From: Diphasiastrum complanatum
Lineage: Eukaryota > Streptophyta > Lycopodiopsida > Lycopodiales > Lycopodiaceae
NCBI GenBank assembly: GCA_029204225.1
Contig: CM055100.1
Coordinates: forward strand, 55,695,278 to 55,759,277
DNA length: 64,000 nt
Reading direction: 5' to 3'
The notes under the pieces are model-generated. The model did not search any database and was not told where the DNA came from. It saw only the letters and a list, made by a program, of their open reading frames with translations. The stretch's first letter is position 1. Every line of letters begins with the position of its first letter. This document shows, in pieces, positions 45,675-58,152 of the stretch. The translations under genes and the position numbers were made by a program.

Positions 45675-46920
45675 CAAATATGGAGCTGATGGGCAACTCA
45701 ACAAGTACAAAACATGGTTGGTTGCGAGAGGATTTGAGCAGCAAGAAGGTATTGATTTTCAGGAAACCTTCGCACCCGTAGCTAAGATGGTAACTATATG
45801 TTCTATCATTAATATTTCTGCTTTCTATGGCTGGAAGACATAGCAAATGGACGTTAAATCTGCTTTTTTTAATGGAGTGCTGGATGAAGAGGTGTACTTA
45901 GTACAACCTCAAGGATGGTACTCTTGCATTGACAAACACTTCAAGCGAAGGGGAATGATAAAGAGTGATGCTGATCCTAATCTTTACATTCTAAGGCAAG
46001 ATTCAGATATAGTGTTCATTGTGTTGTACGTGGATGATTTGATTATTACAAGAAGTAATGAGAGCTTAATTGATGAAATCAAATCAGATCTTTTCAATGC
46101 TTATGACATGAGCGATCTAGGATTGATGCACTATTGTCTTGGCATTGAAGTATGGCAAAAGGAAGACATGGTATTTCTTACACAAAGCAAATATGCACGA
46201 GATTTGTTTTATAAGTTCAATATGCAGGATTGTAAGCCTTTGAGTACACCTATGGATGTCAACATGAAGCTTACTGCATATGATGAATCTGAGAAAGTGG
46301 ATGCTTATTTGTATAGACAACTGGTGGGTAGTTTGATTTACTTGACACACACACGACCTGATATTTCTTATATTGTTGGTGTTGTTAGTCAATTTATGCA
46401 AGCTCCTAGTCAAGCACACTGGAAGTTTGCTAAACGTATTCTCAAAAATACATTCGAGGGACATTGAATTTTGGTTTGAAGTATGATCAGCCTGAAGCGC
46501 CAATGTTAGTAGGTTATACAAATGCCCATTGGGCAGGTAATATTGATGGTAGCCTTTTCATCGATGGAAGTTGAATATCGAGCACTCAACAATGCTACAC
46601 AAGAAGCGGTATGGTTACGAAGGTTGCTTGTGGATTTAGATCAACCAGAGGTGGATGCGACTATTATATCTTGCGACAATCAAAGCTACATTCACCTTGC
46701 CAAAAATCCAGTTTTACATGCTCGAACCAAGCACATCGAAATATACTATCCTTTTGTTCGAGAGAAAATTTTTGATGGAGCCATTGATCTTGTTTTTTGT
46801 AAATATGAATATCAAATGGCAGATATTTTTACTAAGTCATTGGGTAGATGTAAATTTGAGAGGTTTCGTACTCTATCAGGAATAGAAGAATGTAATTTTA
46901 TTATTAAGGGAGAGTGTTAG
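45675..46920 (+). pseudogene. copia G reverse transcriptase C-part and RNase H
   Basis: KYGADGQLNKYKTWLVARGF, a TAG at 45841, then MDVKSAFFNGVLDEEVYLVQ. PQGW is joined in frame to YSCIDKHFKRRG, with about 27 residues (the GLKQAPRAW block) missing. FIVLYVDDLIITRSNESLID keeps the YVDD box. YCLGIEVWQKEDMVFLTQSK and THTRPDISYIVGVVSQFMQA follow. RNase H after a shift at 46467 has MEVEYRALNNATQEAVWLRR and SCDNQSYIHLAKNPVLHART. It ends at 46920, overlapping the first bases of the LTR. Confidence 0.9.
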
Positions 46921-47156
46921 AAATCAATGATAAACTTCATTGTTATTGTTTACGAGGTACATTAATGTTGACAGCTGTTACCAGTTGTAATTAGTTGTAG
47001 GCTAGTCTATTAGTCTACTCGTAGGTTTTCTCTCTCTATCAAGGTTCAGAGTTCATTTGTACATTTTACATTCAGTATGCAATAGTGATAGTGCATGTTC
47101 ATCTTCCGTCTTCTTTGGTGATTGCTTATGGTGAATTGCATATCTGATTATTGACA
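46915..47156 (+). repeat. 3' LTR of element G
   Basis: 242 bp, preceded by the polypurine TTAAGGGAGAG and ending ATTATTGACA before CTCCA. Confidence 0.93.
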
Positions 47157-47161
47157 CTCCA

Positions 47162-48462
47162 AAGTCTCCCCTATTACATGAAAAATAGCTTATTCTAATT
47201 CGGTTTCTTGTGTATTTCATTTAATAGTATTTGGCCTCTACTTAGGACTAGTAAATAACTTTTCAAGCACAACCAATTGATGCTCAAAAAACTCCTTGCA
47301 AATCTAGTTTAAGATCTTGCATATTGAGCATGGTGTTGTTATTTTTAGAATCGTGGCCTTTGAAATAATAAAATTCAAACTTTTTGTCATTCATAGAACC
47401 TTCAAGCACTAAAATTTCTCATATGTATTAGAAGCTCAAGGATGTAACTTCTTGTATGACACTCACTATGAGCCCTTTGGCCTTGAGACATTATTAACCA
47501 CATATATATTGAACACGGGAGAATTTAGGCCAACAAACCAAACAAATGCAAGGAGGAAGCGGATGCGTGTTTAAAAGCACATTTTGGCCAAAGCATCATA
47601 ATGCCTTTAATTGCCATTGGTTTGGGATAGGGAGATGATAGTTGCTTGTGCATATTTCATGTTGGTAGCTTACAATATCATTGTGTATATAGGTGTGGAT
47701 GGTGAGGGAGGAGGATAAAAATGTAGAGAATGAAGGAGTAAACATGATGTGAACATTAGGCCTCCACAAGCAAACGATACATCCCTATTCCTACCCAAAA
47801 CTTGTGAAATGTAGATGACATGCCAGATACTTGCCATGTAAGAGGGGTTTTAAATTATGATGAGGGCAAGGGCAAGGGCAACAAAAGTTATCATGCATCT
47901 AAGAACAAAAAAACCAACACTTACAAGGCAACTTCTACATCCCCCTTTCAAATTGAGTTTCTCCTCGCTCTTGCATGAATCCGAGTGCTCTTCCCATCTC
48001 TCCTCCATTTGATCAATTGAATTTGAATACCACAATCTTGATTGGCTCGTTGTAGTTGAGTCGCCAACTACAACTCAACTTGATTAGCAAGGGGGTTGGG
48101 TTAAAAAATATAGGCTTGAGTTGCCTGTGGTCAATGCCACCTTATCTGCCACATGGTGGCAACTAAAGCTTTGGATCAAAACCGAGAAAAGCCATTACCG
48201 TAAATGTGGACCAACGGCAATCTGCCATCCAACGTGAAGAACATGCAAGGGGAAACAAACCTAATTTCAAATAGAAGAGGCCATTGAGCCAAAACCTTAA
48301 GTCCTTGGGAGAGATAGGAGGCTGCCCAAAAGCCCTTATGGGATGATGATAGGAGTAGGGTAACCCAATTTCTTCACAAATGTTTTGAGTGCAATAGAAA
48401 GGGAAGGAGGGAGGCAGCCAGGGAGGAATTGGGTTTGTTCTATCTGGTTGATCTGCTGCAAG
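47162..48462. other. upstream region of the Tim17-family gene
   Basis: No other gene is seen. 48030-48320 shares words with the Tourist-like MITE at 7371 (TCTGCCACATGGTGGCAACT, and CCAACTACAACTCAACTTG as the hairpin region) and is a diverged relative. The promoter is presumably here; no clear TATA box was chosen. Confidence 0.5.
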
Positions 48463-51400
48463 ATGGCTTTGGTGCCTTCTGGAGGTGGTGGATCAGACCC
48501 AGGGAGGGTGGAAGAGATTGGTGATGAAGGGGCTACAGATTTGGGTCCAGAAGGAAGCGTCCAAGGACCTCTAGTATGCGTCTTCAAAGGCGTGGGTGAT
48601 GCGGTGGCTGGTGGGGCTATGGGATCCGTTTTTGGTTTTGGTGAGTCTAATTCCAACTCTCTTTTTTACAAAGAAAACATTTTTCCTGACAGTCAGATCA
48701 TAGCTGAAGTGGGTTTACGGCTTTTAGGGGCAGAATGCATCAACAATGTAGATCAGAGCTGAAGTGGGTCAGCATGCATTAACAGGGGCTGTTTTCGAAT
48801 GGCCTTTACAAGCCAACTCTCATTTTTAAGCAGAAAACATTTTTCTTAACATTCAGATCACACCTAAATTGGGCTCATTGCATTTAGTGGCAAAGTGCAC
48901 CTGAAATGGTTGTTTCTAGATGGATCCATCTTTTCTCGACACCATGTAGAGTAGATCATTTCATCTCTTCTAGTGGTTTTAGGTCATCTAGAATTTGCCA
49001 AGAGATGAAATTGTTTTAAAGAGAGAATTTTCTTTCGAACAACTCCCAGTGAAGTTACAATTCAATCAGCTTTTTTTGCATCAGTATTCAGTCGCACTAG
49101 CACCAATATCCAGACAGACACTATACTTCTAGCAAAGCCAAGCCAAAATTGGGGCCCGTAGCTATCCCCTTCTGGGATTTGGGCCTGCGTCTTTAAATAC
49201 ATTGCAACCGTTCTTGCCCGCCCGACTTGGCTACTGCTAGGGATACTTTAACCAGTTGTAGAAGCAGTTGCTATTCAATGCACTAGCAATAAGTAATGAC
49301 AGAACAAGGATTTCGTCTTGGACTTCAGAAATTTATGAAAATTAGTGAATGTTCAGCAAGTAGGCGCAAGTCATTTTGCACCTACTCGTGAACAGCGTCT
49401 ATTTTTGATGGAGCTGATAGACTGAGACTTTGTGGGTGAACTCCATAAGGTTGAAGATTGGATATCTCTTTTGTTATGCACGTACCATTCTAGGCATCAC
49501 TATTAAAAAATAAAACCTAGTCCATGCCATGCATGATGGAGATTTGTTAAATTTTAATATTGCAGCTATTATATCTGGGTGTTATTTGAGGCTCAGCTTT
49601 GGCATATTGCAGAAAAGATTTTGACATAAACATCGGTAAATAGAGCAATCGGTTTGAGCAGTGTTTGTTAGTGACAAATAGGCTTAGCTTTCACATATTG
49701 CAGAAAATTTTCGACAGAAACATTACTAAGTAGAGCAATCAGTGGCTGAGCAGTGTTAGTTAGTGAAAAATTAGGTTGAGTGGGAAAAGAGCAAGCGTTG
49801 TGGGAAATTTGTAGTTAGATAGCACTGGGACAAGGTAGAATAATCAAATGGATACTGTCCTTGAAATACAGAACATTGACTTTATGATTAGGTAATCAGA
49901 AGTGGTCCGTTTTACTGATTTGTCTTTTGGACAAGTTTCATTTATTTATCATATCCTTTGATCCTCATGCACTATAATATTTATTAGGTTTTCATAAGCC
50001 TTTAGTTTTCGGGTTCTAAAATAGAAATTAATGCTAAAGGGGTTCCAATGGGAGCCCAACCCATGGTCTACTGACAAATAATAACGAGATTGTGTCGGGC
50101 CCAAGGTCTCTGCTCTTACTGCTAAAGGGGACACCCCGCACAATCAATCAAGGAACTGACAAGTCAATGATTCATTAAAGACAAAAAGATTGCGCTATGG
50201 ACAATAGTTTGAATCTCTCACAACTCTTCAGGACATGGTTTCAGAAAAACCTGGGTTGAGGTCTTAAAGCCAAAGACAATTTCCACAACAAACTGATGGG
50301 AAAAGAGTCAGCTGTATAAGCTCCAAATAGGAATGTAGTGCACTAGGTAGCTCTAATTATACCATGTATACCAGCTTATATTTTAGGAGTTGGAATATTT
50401 TCAGGTTCTGGTGTTTTTAAGAGGCAAGGTTTCAAAGTTGCATTGGCAGAAGGTGGCAAGTCAGCAAAGGTATGCAAATGGACATCATTGATTTGGATAT
50501 AGCTTAATCAACATAGAAATTATATTTTTGCTTAAAAGAAATTTTTTTGCTCAAGTCAAGATTGGCATGGCATGAACCTGCTAGATTTTCACTTTTTAGC
50601 ATGGGAAGAGACTAACTGCAACTCCATTATTACATTGCTAAATCAACCTGATTGTGCTTGGTTTATTGATGCAGACATTTGCTCTCCTTTCAGGAGTTCA
50701 CAGTCTTGTTTCATGTTTCCTGAGGCAAATTCGTGGCAAACATGATGGTAAGAGCATCTATTTTTTACAAGCAGTCATAAGATAAATTGTGGAGCTGTTT
50801 GGGCCCACTCCCATTAATCTGGAATGGCAAGTCTTTTGGAGGAAATCCAAAATTAACTGCATCCCCATTTCTATTCCTGGCCATAAAAGTTAATGATCTC
50901 CTGGCGACCAGGAATTGTCTAAACCTGATGATAGCCAGTAACATTCGCCCGATGACCAGCTAATTTTGCAAGATGGCCATCTACAGCAGGTGAGTTTGGA
51001 TACCATACCTTTGATTCTAGCCCACCTGGAAAGATATTGGGATTACCCAAATCAGGGTCAGAAGTCTCATGTCAATGGGAGTGGGCCATTGTGCCATTCA
51101 TTTTGGGTTTAGGGTTTAGGATTCGGTGTTGGATTAGGTCTGCAAGCTGATAGAATCACTATTTTCCAAGGTTATTAAGCGCTCGTCTTTATCTGCAAAT
51201 TATGTCTTTCTTTATACAAGAAAATTGAAAGTTTGAGTTCTGACTGTAAACGGTGATTTTTGCTGGAACAGCTATCAACGCAGGCATTGCAGGCTGTGCT
51301 ACGGGTCTTGTGCTTAGTGCACCAGGTACTTAGTTCTCTATTTTCATAACAATAGTGATAGATACCATTGTCTATTAGTTTTTATGTCAAAACCTGCATT

Positions 51401-53821
51401 GTTTTTCTTTAGATTAGAGTGTTAGAGAAATACGTGCAGGTTCAGTTCACAAGCTCTAAAGTCTCTAAAGTAGATAATGTAAGCTATGTAATCCTTAAAA
51501 GTCTCGTGGGTCTCTTAATAAAGTGATGGTATGGAACGATCACATAAAGAAAGTTGTTCTGTATGCGCTATGTAACAGTTTTTCATATGATTACTTTTTT
51601 GTGAGAAAATAAAAACTTTCTTTGTTGTGTACGTATGAATGGAGTGTATTCTCTAAAAAATGGCATGGAACATGGAACGAGCATCATTGCTTGACATACC
51701 TCCAAGCCACTTTTCCTCCGTTTGCTGTGGCGATCGCGGTTTAGTTGTGTTTTCTGAGGTATCAATTTTGATAAGAAAGCTTGCTGTGTATCATCTTGAT
51801 GAGGAAATGGGTCCAACCCCAAATCTTAAACCCTAAATCCATGCACTAAGTATCAAAGAACATTCAATTTACGAATGCCACAGAACACTCGTGCTGTGCA
51901 TCATTTTCACCAGCTGAATGCCTGCGTAGGTAAGCCTTGACTGATTTTCATCGCTTGTCTCTCAGCACAAAATGATACAAAAATATCAGCAGGCAGTATC
52001 CCACTGCCAAGGTTGCATTCAAACGATTCAAAAGTATCAGACATCCACGTTTGAAACATGTCAATGAAAGGCCCAAACGTTTGAAACAAAACCCTTGAAT
52101 TATTTTTTTAATTTTTGGGAAGTTTTAAACATTTTTATTGCTAATTAACCTTAAATATAACATAAAGGTAGTTGAATGAGCATGTTAAGGGCCATTTTTT
52201 ACATAAATGGCCCCAAAAGTCTCTAAAAAAAAGTCATTTGGCCCTTTGGGCCCCTTTTGGGGCGGCTAGTCAACAAAAAAAAAGTTTGAAAAGCCTACGT
52301 TTCAAATGTGTCTCAAACGTGGGCATTTGAAATGAGTTTGAATCAGCATTCAAACGCGTTTGAATGCAACTATGCCCACCCCAAGCTCTTCATGACTGGA
52401 TGTAATTTAACTATTCAGAGAAACAATGTTGCTAGCCTAAACCCCATTAAGCATTGTGCCTATTTGAAGTCTATTTGTAATAAATGCTACAACGAAAAGT
52501 CAACTGATGGGGATAATCACCATAATCTGTATAGGGTACAGGGTTTAAGGATTCATAGTTAACACAGAACAGTCTACAGCTTCATAAAATCTCTAGTGGC
52601 ACAAGTGGGTCATTACCAGTTCAGGGTTTGTATATTAATCTCTTCCTTTTTTCATGTAAGCATAATCTATGCTAGGAGAAAAGCATATAGTGTGACATTG
52701 AGTCCTTCCACTCATTATTGCTTCTTATTATAGCTCTGAATGTGTGAACACTTCTCAATGTTCTCAACCAAGTAATTTGTCTAAAACTTGGCGGCCCCTT
52801 CCCAAATCAACTGTTTTCTTTCTTATATTAATGCAGTTTTCTGAGTGACTATGGATACAGACAGCTTTTGGTGAAACTTTACTTGCACGTCTGCTTGATT
52901 TTCTCTATTCTTGGAGTACTTTGTTTTCAACTTTCCGGGGAGATTATTCAACACCAAGCGTGCATTTGATAAGCACTCTGTTTCAGTCCTTGTGATCCTT
53001 AAGGTTGCAATTTTCTTTTCTTCGAGTTCTATTGTTAATTACCAATGCTAAGGGTGGCGTCACTTTCTGTGTTGTGTTTGTGCCAGGTTATTTGCTCTAT
53101 CTTGAAGTTCCTTATATTGCACCATTTAGTGTTTCTCCTTTGATGGTTGCTAAACCACTAACCCTAACCATAAACTTATACCTAATATGTTTATCTGGAG
53201 GTGTCAGGTAGGATAACTATCTTGAGCATAGTTTTGGTGCATTGCGGAATGCTCCAGCAAATTTACTGTGTTTTTTGAATGCCGTTAGGACTGCATTTTT
53301 TTTAAATTGCCCCCTTAAAAAAAAAGAAAAAACCCTTTGTTCTAGAGTGTTCCATGGAACGGAATACTCTTGTTCTGGATTGCTGGTTTTCGAGTGTTCT
53401 GGGTCCAGAACACAGTTCTTGATGCAGCTCAAATCACGAGTAGATCAGAGTAAACTGATCGGGACTTTTATTTGCGTATGAAATAAGGACTTCACTTGCA
53501 GTAGTTTGTTATGAAATTTGGGGTTTCATTTTTGCAGGGAATCCTCAGGCACTTCTTCAAGGATGTCTTAGTTTTGGGGTTTTTTCCTTCGTGCTGGAAA
53601 GGTTCAGTCATCCTCAAGCAGCACTAGCTGCTCATTTTGGAGCAGCACCTCACATGCTTCTGCAGAAGAAGCAAAGGAATATACCAATTCAAATCGCGTT
53701 TCCCTTATTTGCTCCATTTGTCTCTACATCAAGTTTTCTCACTGGCATTACAGATGACTTTTCCAGACACCATGCACCCAAGTACCATGTGGACTACAAT
53801 GACAAGCAATCAAAGATTTAA
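48463..53821 (+). CDS. Tim17/Tim22/Tim23-family membrane protein (five exons)
   Basis: Exons 48463-48640, 50387-50469, 50675-50747, 51272-51325 and 53538-53821 join in phase with GT-AG introns into a 223-residue protein. ATG at 48463 gives MALVPSGGGGSDPGRVEEIG. Residues 36-59 hold the Gly-rich first membrane segment (GDAVAGGAMGSVFGF). GIFSGSGVFKRQGFKVALAE follows. Then TFALLSGVHSLVSCFLRQIR and INAGIAGCATGLVLSAPG are the second and third segments. LLQGCLSFGVFSFVLERF is the fourth. A hydrophilic tail ends HVDYNDKQSKI. The family builds protein or preprotein/amino-acid channels in mitochondrial inner or plastid envelope membranes; this subtype resembles plant Tim22-like proteins. Which organelle cannot be told. 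No frameshift is seen; all junctions agree, so it is probably functional. Confidence 0.88.
48653..48905. repeat. diverged 160-bp tandem duplication in intron 1
   Basis: CCAACTCTC...AGAAAACATTTTTCCTGACA at 48653 and CCAACTCTC...AGAAAACATTTTTCTTAACA at 48813 start two copies. Each continues through CAGATCA, GGGT/GGGCT and a GGCA-AA/GTGCA block. Confidence 0.75.
49589..49775. repeat. 91-bp tandem duplication in intron 1
   Basis: AGGCTCAGCTTTGGCATATTG (49589) and AGGCTTAGCTTTCACATATTG (49680) begin copies that share TAGAGCAATC and GAGCAGTGTT. Confidence 0.85.
50802..51087. mobile_element. MITE-like inverted-repeat element in intron 3
   Basis: GGCCCACTCCCATT (50802-50815) and its perfect complement AATGGGAGTGGGCC (51074-51087) bound a 286-bp non-coding unit. 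No clear target duplication. Confidence 0.55.
52012..52370. mobile_element. MITE-like inverted-repeat element in intron 4
   Basis: GTTGCATTCAAACG (52012-52025) and CGTTTGAATGCAAC (52357-52370) are perfect 14-bp inverted ends of a 359-bp unit. It also holds internal CAAACGTTTGAAAC and GGGCCCCTTTTGGGG words. Target duplication not identified. Confidence 0.6.
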
Positions 53822-55125
53822 TTTTTCTCACTTGGGCATTGTAACTTGTTATTAGGCTTACTTTGCAAGTTTGCATCTGGGGATTTTAGTCCTGTATGCT
53901 TCCTTCAATCTTAATTGAAGCCATATTTTCTAATGTTGTAAAATGGAGCTGCAAGTAGGACTGTTGTAGATGCAATGCTGTAAAGCATCATCTTTCAACA
54001 AGTCAAATGTATAATTTTCACTCAATGCTTGTGACAACACATTCTGAGTAGACAGAATTCAATTTTGATTAGCTGGGGTTGTTGGGCTACAATTTTGCAA
54101 TTTCGTATCTCACTAACTACCAAAAATATAAGAAAAGCATTTCACAAACATGCTCGTTACATATATATGTACCCAATAAGATAAACAAGCCATTAATATC
54201 AAGGTAAGAACAAGGAAGTCGTGATGTTTCAAACATGACTATTGAATGACCATAGCAGCATGTCCATACAAAAATAAAAGATCTTCAATCTTAGTTTGTG
54301 TAGAAATATATTTGATCACTCAAATTCGCTGTTTTAGTTGCTAGAAAGTATTGCTTGAACCCTCTTGTTCGGAGTGGTTTGATTAACATAAAGAAAATGC
54401 TAATACTAAATAAATTTAATCTGAATATGTACATACTAATCGTATACTTACAATTGCATTTTTTTTCTATCATCTAGATTCAGATCCTGAATGTTGAGCT
54501 CTTTGTGAAGATGAGCATGCTGAACTAATACTTCCATGATAGATTGATCGGCAGTTGATACTTTGAAATCTATCATCCTTCCTTTCCAAGAGCTTCTATA
54601 TATGTTATCTGATTTTTTTTTTTTTTGGAAAGAGCCTTTTGAAGAAGGATGCATCAAAATCCATTGATATTTATGATATGTTCTTGGTATCCATTGATCT
54701 TCTGCATTTTTTTCATTGCAAATATTGATAGCATCAATGGTGTGTTGCCATTAGTCCAAAATATGTCTATGAAAGTTGAGTATAAATGAGAGGTATACCT
54801 AAGAATGACAAGAAGTTTCTAAACTACATGGATTGGTTAACTATAGTTCATGAACATTGAATTCAAATTAACTTCAAGTGTACAATATGGGCAAGCAAAG
54901 GAGTATTCGGGCAATAACGGTGGTCCAATCGCAATCGTTTGTTTTGTCCGGCAAGATTTTTGAAAATTGTTAAATTTTGGCTTGGAAAGCCAAATAAATT
55001 TTCATTTATCAAGCACTGTCACAGTTTGTCACAAATGGACACAATTTACTGGGCTACTTGGATGTTGAAAGCGTGCGAAGTAAAAAAAAAAAAAAAACAT
55101 CCTGACAAAGGGCCCATTTTGAGTT
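53822..55125. other. 3' flank of the Tim17-family gene, no further gene seen
   Basis: AT-rich, with poly-T (54610-54625) and poly-A (55083-55097) runs. A short minus-strand frame at 54657-54448 (MEVLVQHAHLHKELN) has no recognised family. Confidence 0.45.
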
Positions 55126-55129
55126 CTAA

Positions 55130-55355
55130 TATCCCCTAATGTAATGATGAATGATATGCTCACACCGTATATGGGTAAGTTTGTCGTAAACTTTGGTGAT
55201 GACATTCTGATTTACAGTGCAGGTGAGATCAAACATATGATTCACCTTAGAACTGTGTTGTCTAATGTGAAGGAAAACACTTTGTTTGCCAATAGTAAAA
55301 AAAGTGAATATCTTGGTCATATAGTGTCTGCTGAGATCCTAGGAAGGTTGTTGTG
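55130..55355 (+). pseudogene. Ty3/gypsy reverse transcriptase fossil
   Basis: MNDMLTPYMGKFVVNFGDDI, then LIYSAGEIKHMIHLRTVL and KSEYLGHIVSAE, correspond to the RT palm of chromovirus-like gypsy elements. The catalytic box is F-G-D-D instead of F-L-D-D. Only about 70 residues survive; no LTR nearby. It is a different lineage from the 34-45 kb gypsy. Confidence 0.85.
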
Positions 55356-55359
55356 ATCG

Positions 55360-56200
55360 TTGCATGGCATGTGCCAGTTGATTTGATAATTGTATGAGCG
55401 TGGAACAGTCTGCGCATATCCATGCTTTCTAACAACCTATCTTACTTGTAATCACATGTAGAAACTAACTACTATGTTCTACAGGTATATGGTTCTCTCT
55501 TAGAGTCCAAACATTGCATAAACGTCGATTACTATTATCTTTTCTAATGTAGCAACCTTAATTTTTGTCATGCTAATTTGAAGATGATTTTTTAGTATCA
55601 AATTCAAGCAAAGAGTAGTATTAGGTTGACAGATAATGTATAACAACAAACTAAGTATTTTTGGTTTATTAGCACCCAACCAACTCTTAGAATTGTGAAC
55701 ATAGTAGCATATGTGTCAAGGAGGGTGTGCGTAGTATAATACTTGAATACGTGTTGAAGATTTTTTTTGAGAGGTAGTCATGATCGTCTTTCTAACGTGA
55801 TTAGCCACAAATGCTTCTAGTGTTGGTACTGAAGAGCAATATATCATGTTAACACCATACTAACCCATATAGTAATGTACATATTTTTCCTAACTCTCAT
55901 CTATTGGCTGTAGGAATCAAAGCCAACATATTATATTCCAATAGATATTGATCTTGTTATGCTTCATTCAATGATATGAAGCATCGTAACTTCATAAACA
56001 CTAGAACATTTAGTAATTCGCAATGAGTTGAGCTTGAAACTGTATTATTTTACAGCGTACACCTACCTTTGATAAGAATTTTTGCCCAAAACAGTCAGGG
56101 CTCCAACTAAATATCCAAAAAAATTGGCTCCTATGCTTTTTCGAAAAATGAAAAGGGGACTGAATTTTGAAGTTCCCTCTTAAACTTGGCTGGTGCGCGC
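55360..56200. other. non-coding stretch
   Basis: Nothing recognised; AT-rich. Confidence 0.4.
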
Positions 56201-56385
56201 ACGTGAAAACTGTGAGAAAGCTTACAGTTCACACTCCCTGACAAACTCAACTTTTGCAAAAGGTGCAAAACCTTCGACAAGGTTTTTAGTTTGCACTTCC
56301 TCTTGAGATGGACTTCTGTGGAAACTGTGACAAGGCTTGCAGTTCACACTTCTTCTTGAACTCAACCTCTACGAGAAATGCCAAA
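56200..56385. repeat. three degenerate ~54-bp tandem units
   Basis: GAAAACTGTGAGAAAGCTTACAG (56204), a middle ACCTTCGACAAGGTTTTTAG copy and GAAACTGTGACAAGGCTTGC (56313) each lead into a TTCACACTTC.CTTGA-type block. Confidence 0.6.
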
Positions 56386-57007
56386 AAAGTCATACATGAG
56401 TGCATTTCTACAGTGAACTAGCGATCCATCATTGGCTCCTAATTTTGTTCATATCACTTGTACCTTTTGGTTCTATATTCAATTCAAAGACACTTTTGAA
56501 TAGTAAACAATCAAAACTAGATGTAGATTGCTTGGCCAATGGACTCTTACGTACCTAAAAAATGATATAACAAAGCTCCAACTGTCGAATTACTTCCTGA
56601 TGGACTAGCGTTCCACTATGGGCTGTGAACGAGCTTGCTTGCTCATAGCAAATTGCATTTGGAAGAGAGAGGAGGAGTCCATCGCTTCTCCATTCACTTT
56701 TTTATAGTTTCTTTAAGCTACTACAAGGCACTCTATGGACTATGATGCCCATCGTTGGATTCAAAGCATTGAGGAAGGACAAATCCTCTCCGTTCATCAA
56801 AAACTTGTCCATTACGTCTCTCAATAATTCGCCCTTTTTAAAAATAAAGGCTCTTAACAAGATTATTGTTGTTGAGGTTATATATGTGTCACCACTGGGG
56901 TTGGAATACACTTGGTCGGAGTCAACATAAAAAACCATAGTAGAGGTTAGGAATTTTTTTTTATCCTTGTTCAAAGGTAGCAGGAGTATCATGAGCAAAT
57001 AGAATTC

Positions 57008-57009
<2 letters not shown>

Positions 57010-57080
<71 letters not shown>
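57010..57080. repeat. (GA)n microsatellite
   Basis: An uninterrupted GA run of 71 bp. Confidence 0.97.
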
Positions 57081-57083
<3 letters not shown>

Positions 57084-58152
57084 CAAAAGGATGTTAAATC
57101 ATCTTGATCTACTTCAACTAGTTCTAGTATTGATGTAAAACCCTACTAACTACACAAATATGATAATTTGTTAAAGAGGACCATACACACTAACATTGCT
57201 CGAGGGCAATGGAGATGTTACAATAGAAACTCGAGATGTTCAACCAATATCAAAATTGGTCTATGGGCCCTTTTGAAGCAACAATATATTGAAAGCCTTC
57301 ACAAGGGTTAAAACACAATGTTTTCATTATAATTTACAATTTGTGCATTGTTTCAAATTATGTACTGTAGATCTTTTTGTTTCTTGTGCAATTTTTCGAA
57401 TTTCTTTTTGTAAGCTCATTTTCCATTGATTTATAACAAGTGACATATGACTCTTTGATTGGGGAATCAAGAGATACATGCCTGCTATTTGCACTCAAAG
57501 AGCTTGCTATTAGAAGCTATTGGTAGACAATTATGTTTTTTGATGTTTACTCTCATTTATAGTCTAAAAAGAATAATCTAACTATCTTTTTGGAGCAAAG
57601 GCTTCCTAAACCACTGATGGCCAAGATTCAAAATTTGTGCCTAGAAGTCAAAAATCGCCCCTTGATTGTTCAATGTTGCTTGATTGGCCAATGTTGTTTG
57701 TCAATAAAGTAGTTGCCCAATAGCTTGGCTTTGAGCTCAAGACAATAACTTTGGCTATTTGATATTGGTAAAGTAATTCAGACAATTCAAAGCTTGGTTA
57801 GAAGATAAATTTGGATGTCGTAATCAAGTTTTCTTTTTTAATATATTGCAACATTAGCATTAGAGGAGTTCCGAATACCCAAAATAAAAAATCGACATGT
57901 AGGATGACAAAATTTGTCAATATAAATGATGATCAAAATAAAATATTTTTCTGCTTGATGCTTATCCATTTCTGCTTGCACCATTTTTGATAGTTAAATA
58001 TTTTGTGTATAGTATAGTGGCTCATTGAAAAAGCATAAATTTTTAGCCACAGTTTTGATTGAGAAGATTTTTGTACCATTGAAAGGTGCTCTACTTTCGA
58101 GTTATAGTTCATAAGTTATAATTAATCAAATTTTGGAGTTTGTCAAAGTTGG
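57081..58152. other. non-coding stretch
   Basis: No feature recognised. Confidence 0.4.

Larger units (their letters stand above)
30426..47156 (+). mobile_element. Ty1/copia element G, interrupted by a gypsy element
   Basis: LTRs at 30426-30678 and 46915-47156 are flanked by the perfect 5-bp duplication CTCCA (30421-30425 and 47157-47161). The order is LTR, PBS, leader, gag, protease, integrase, RT-N, inserted gypsy (34272-45669), RT-C, RNase H, polypurine tract, LTR. Without the insert it is about 5.3 kb. The LTRs differ at roughly a dozen positions plus a 9-11 bp indel, so it is not very recent. Stops, frameshifts, and internal deletions in integrase and RT make it inactive. Confidence 0.95.
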
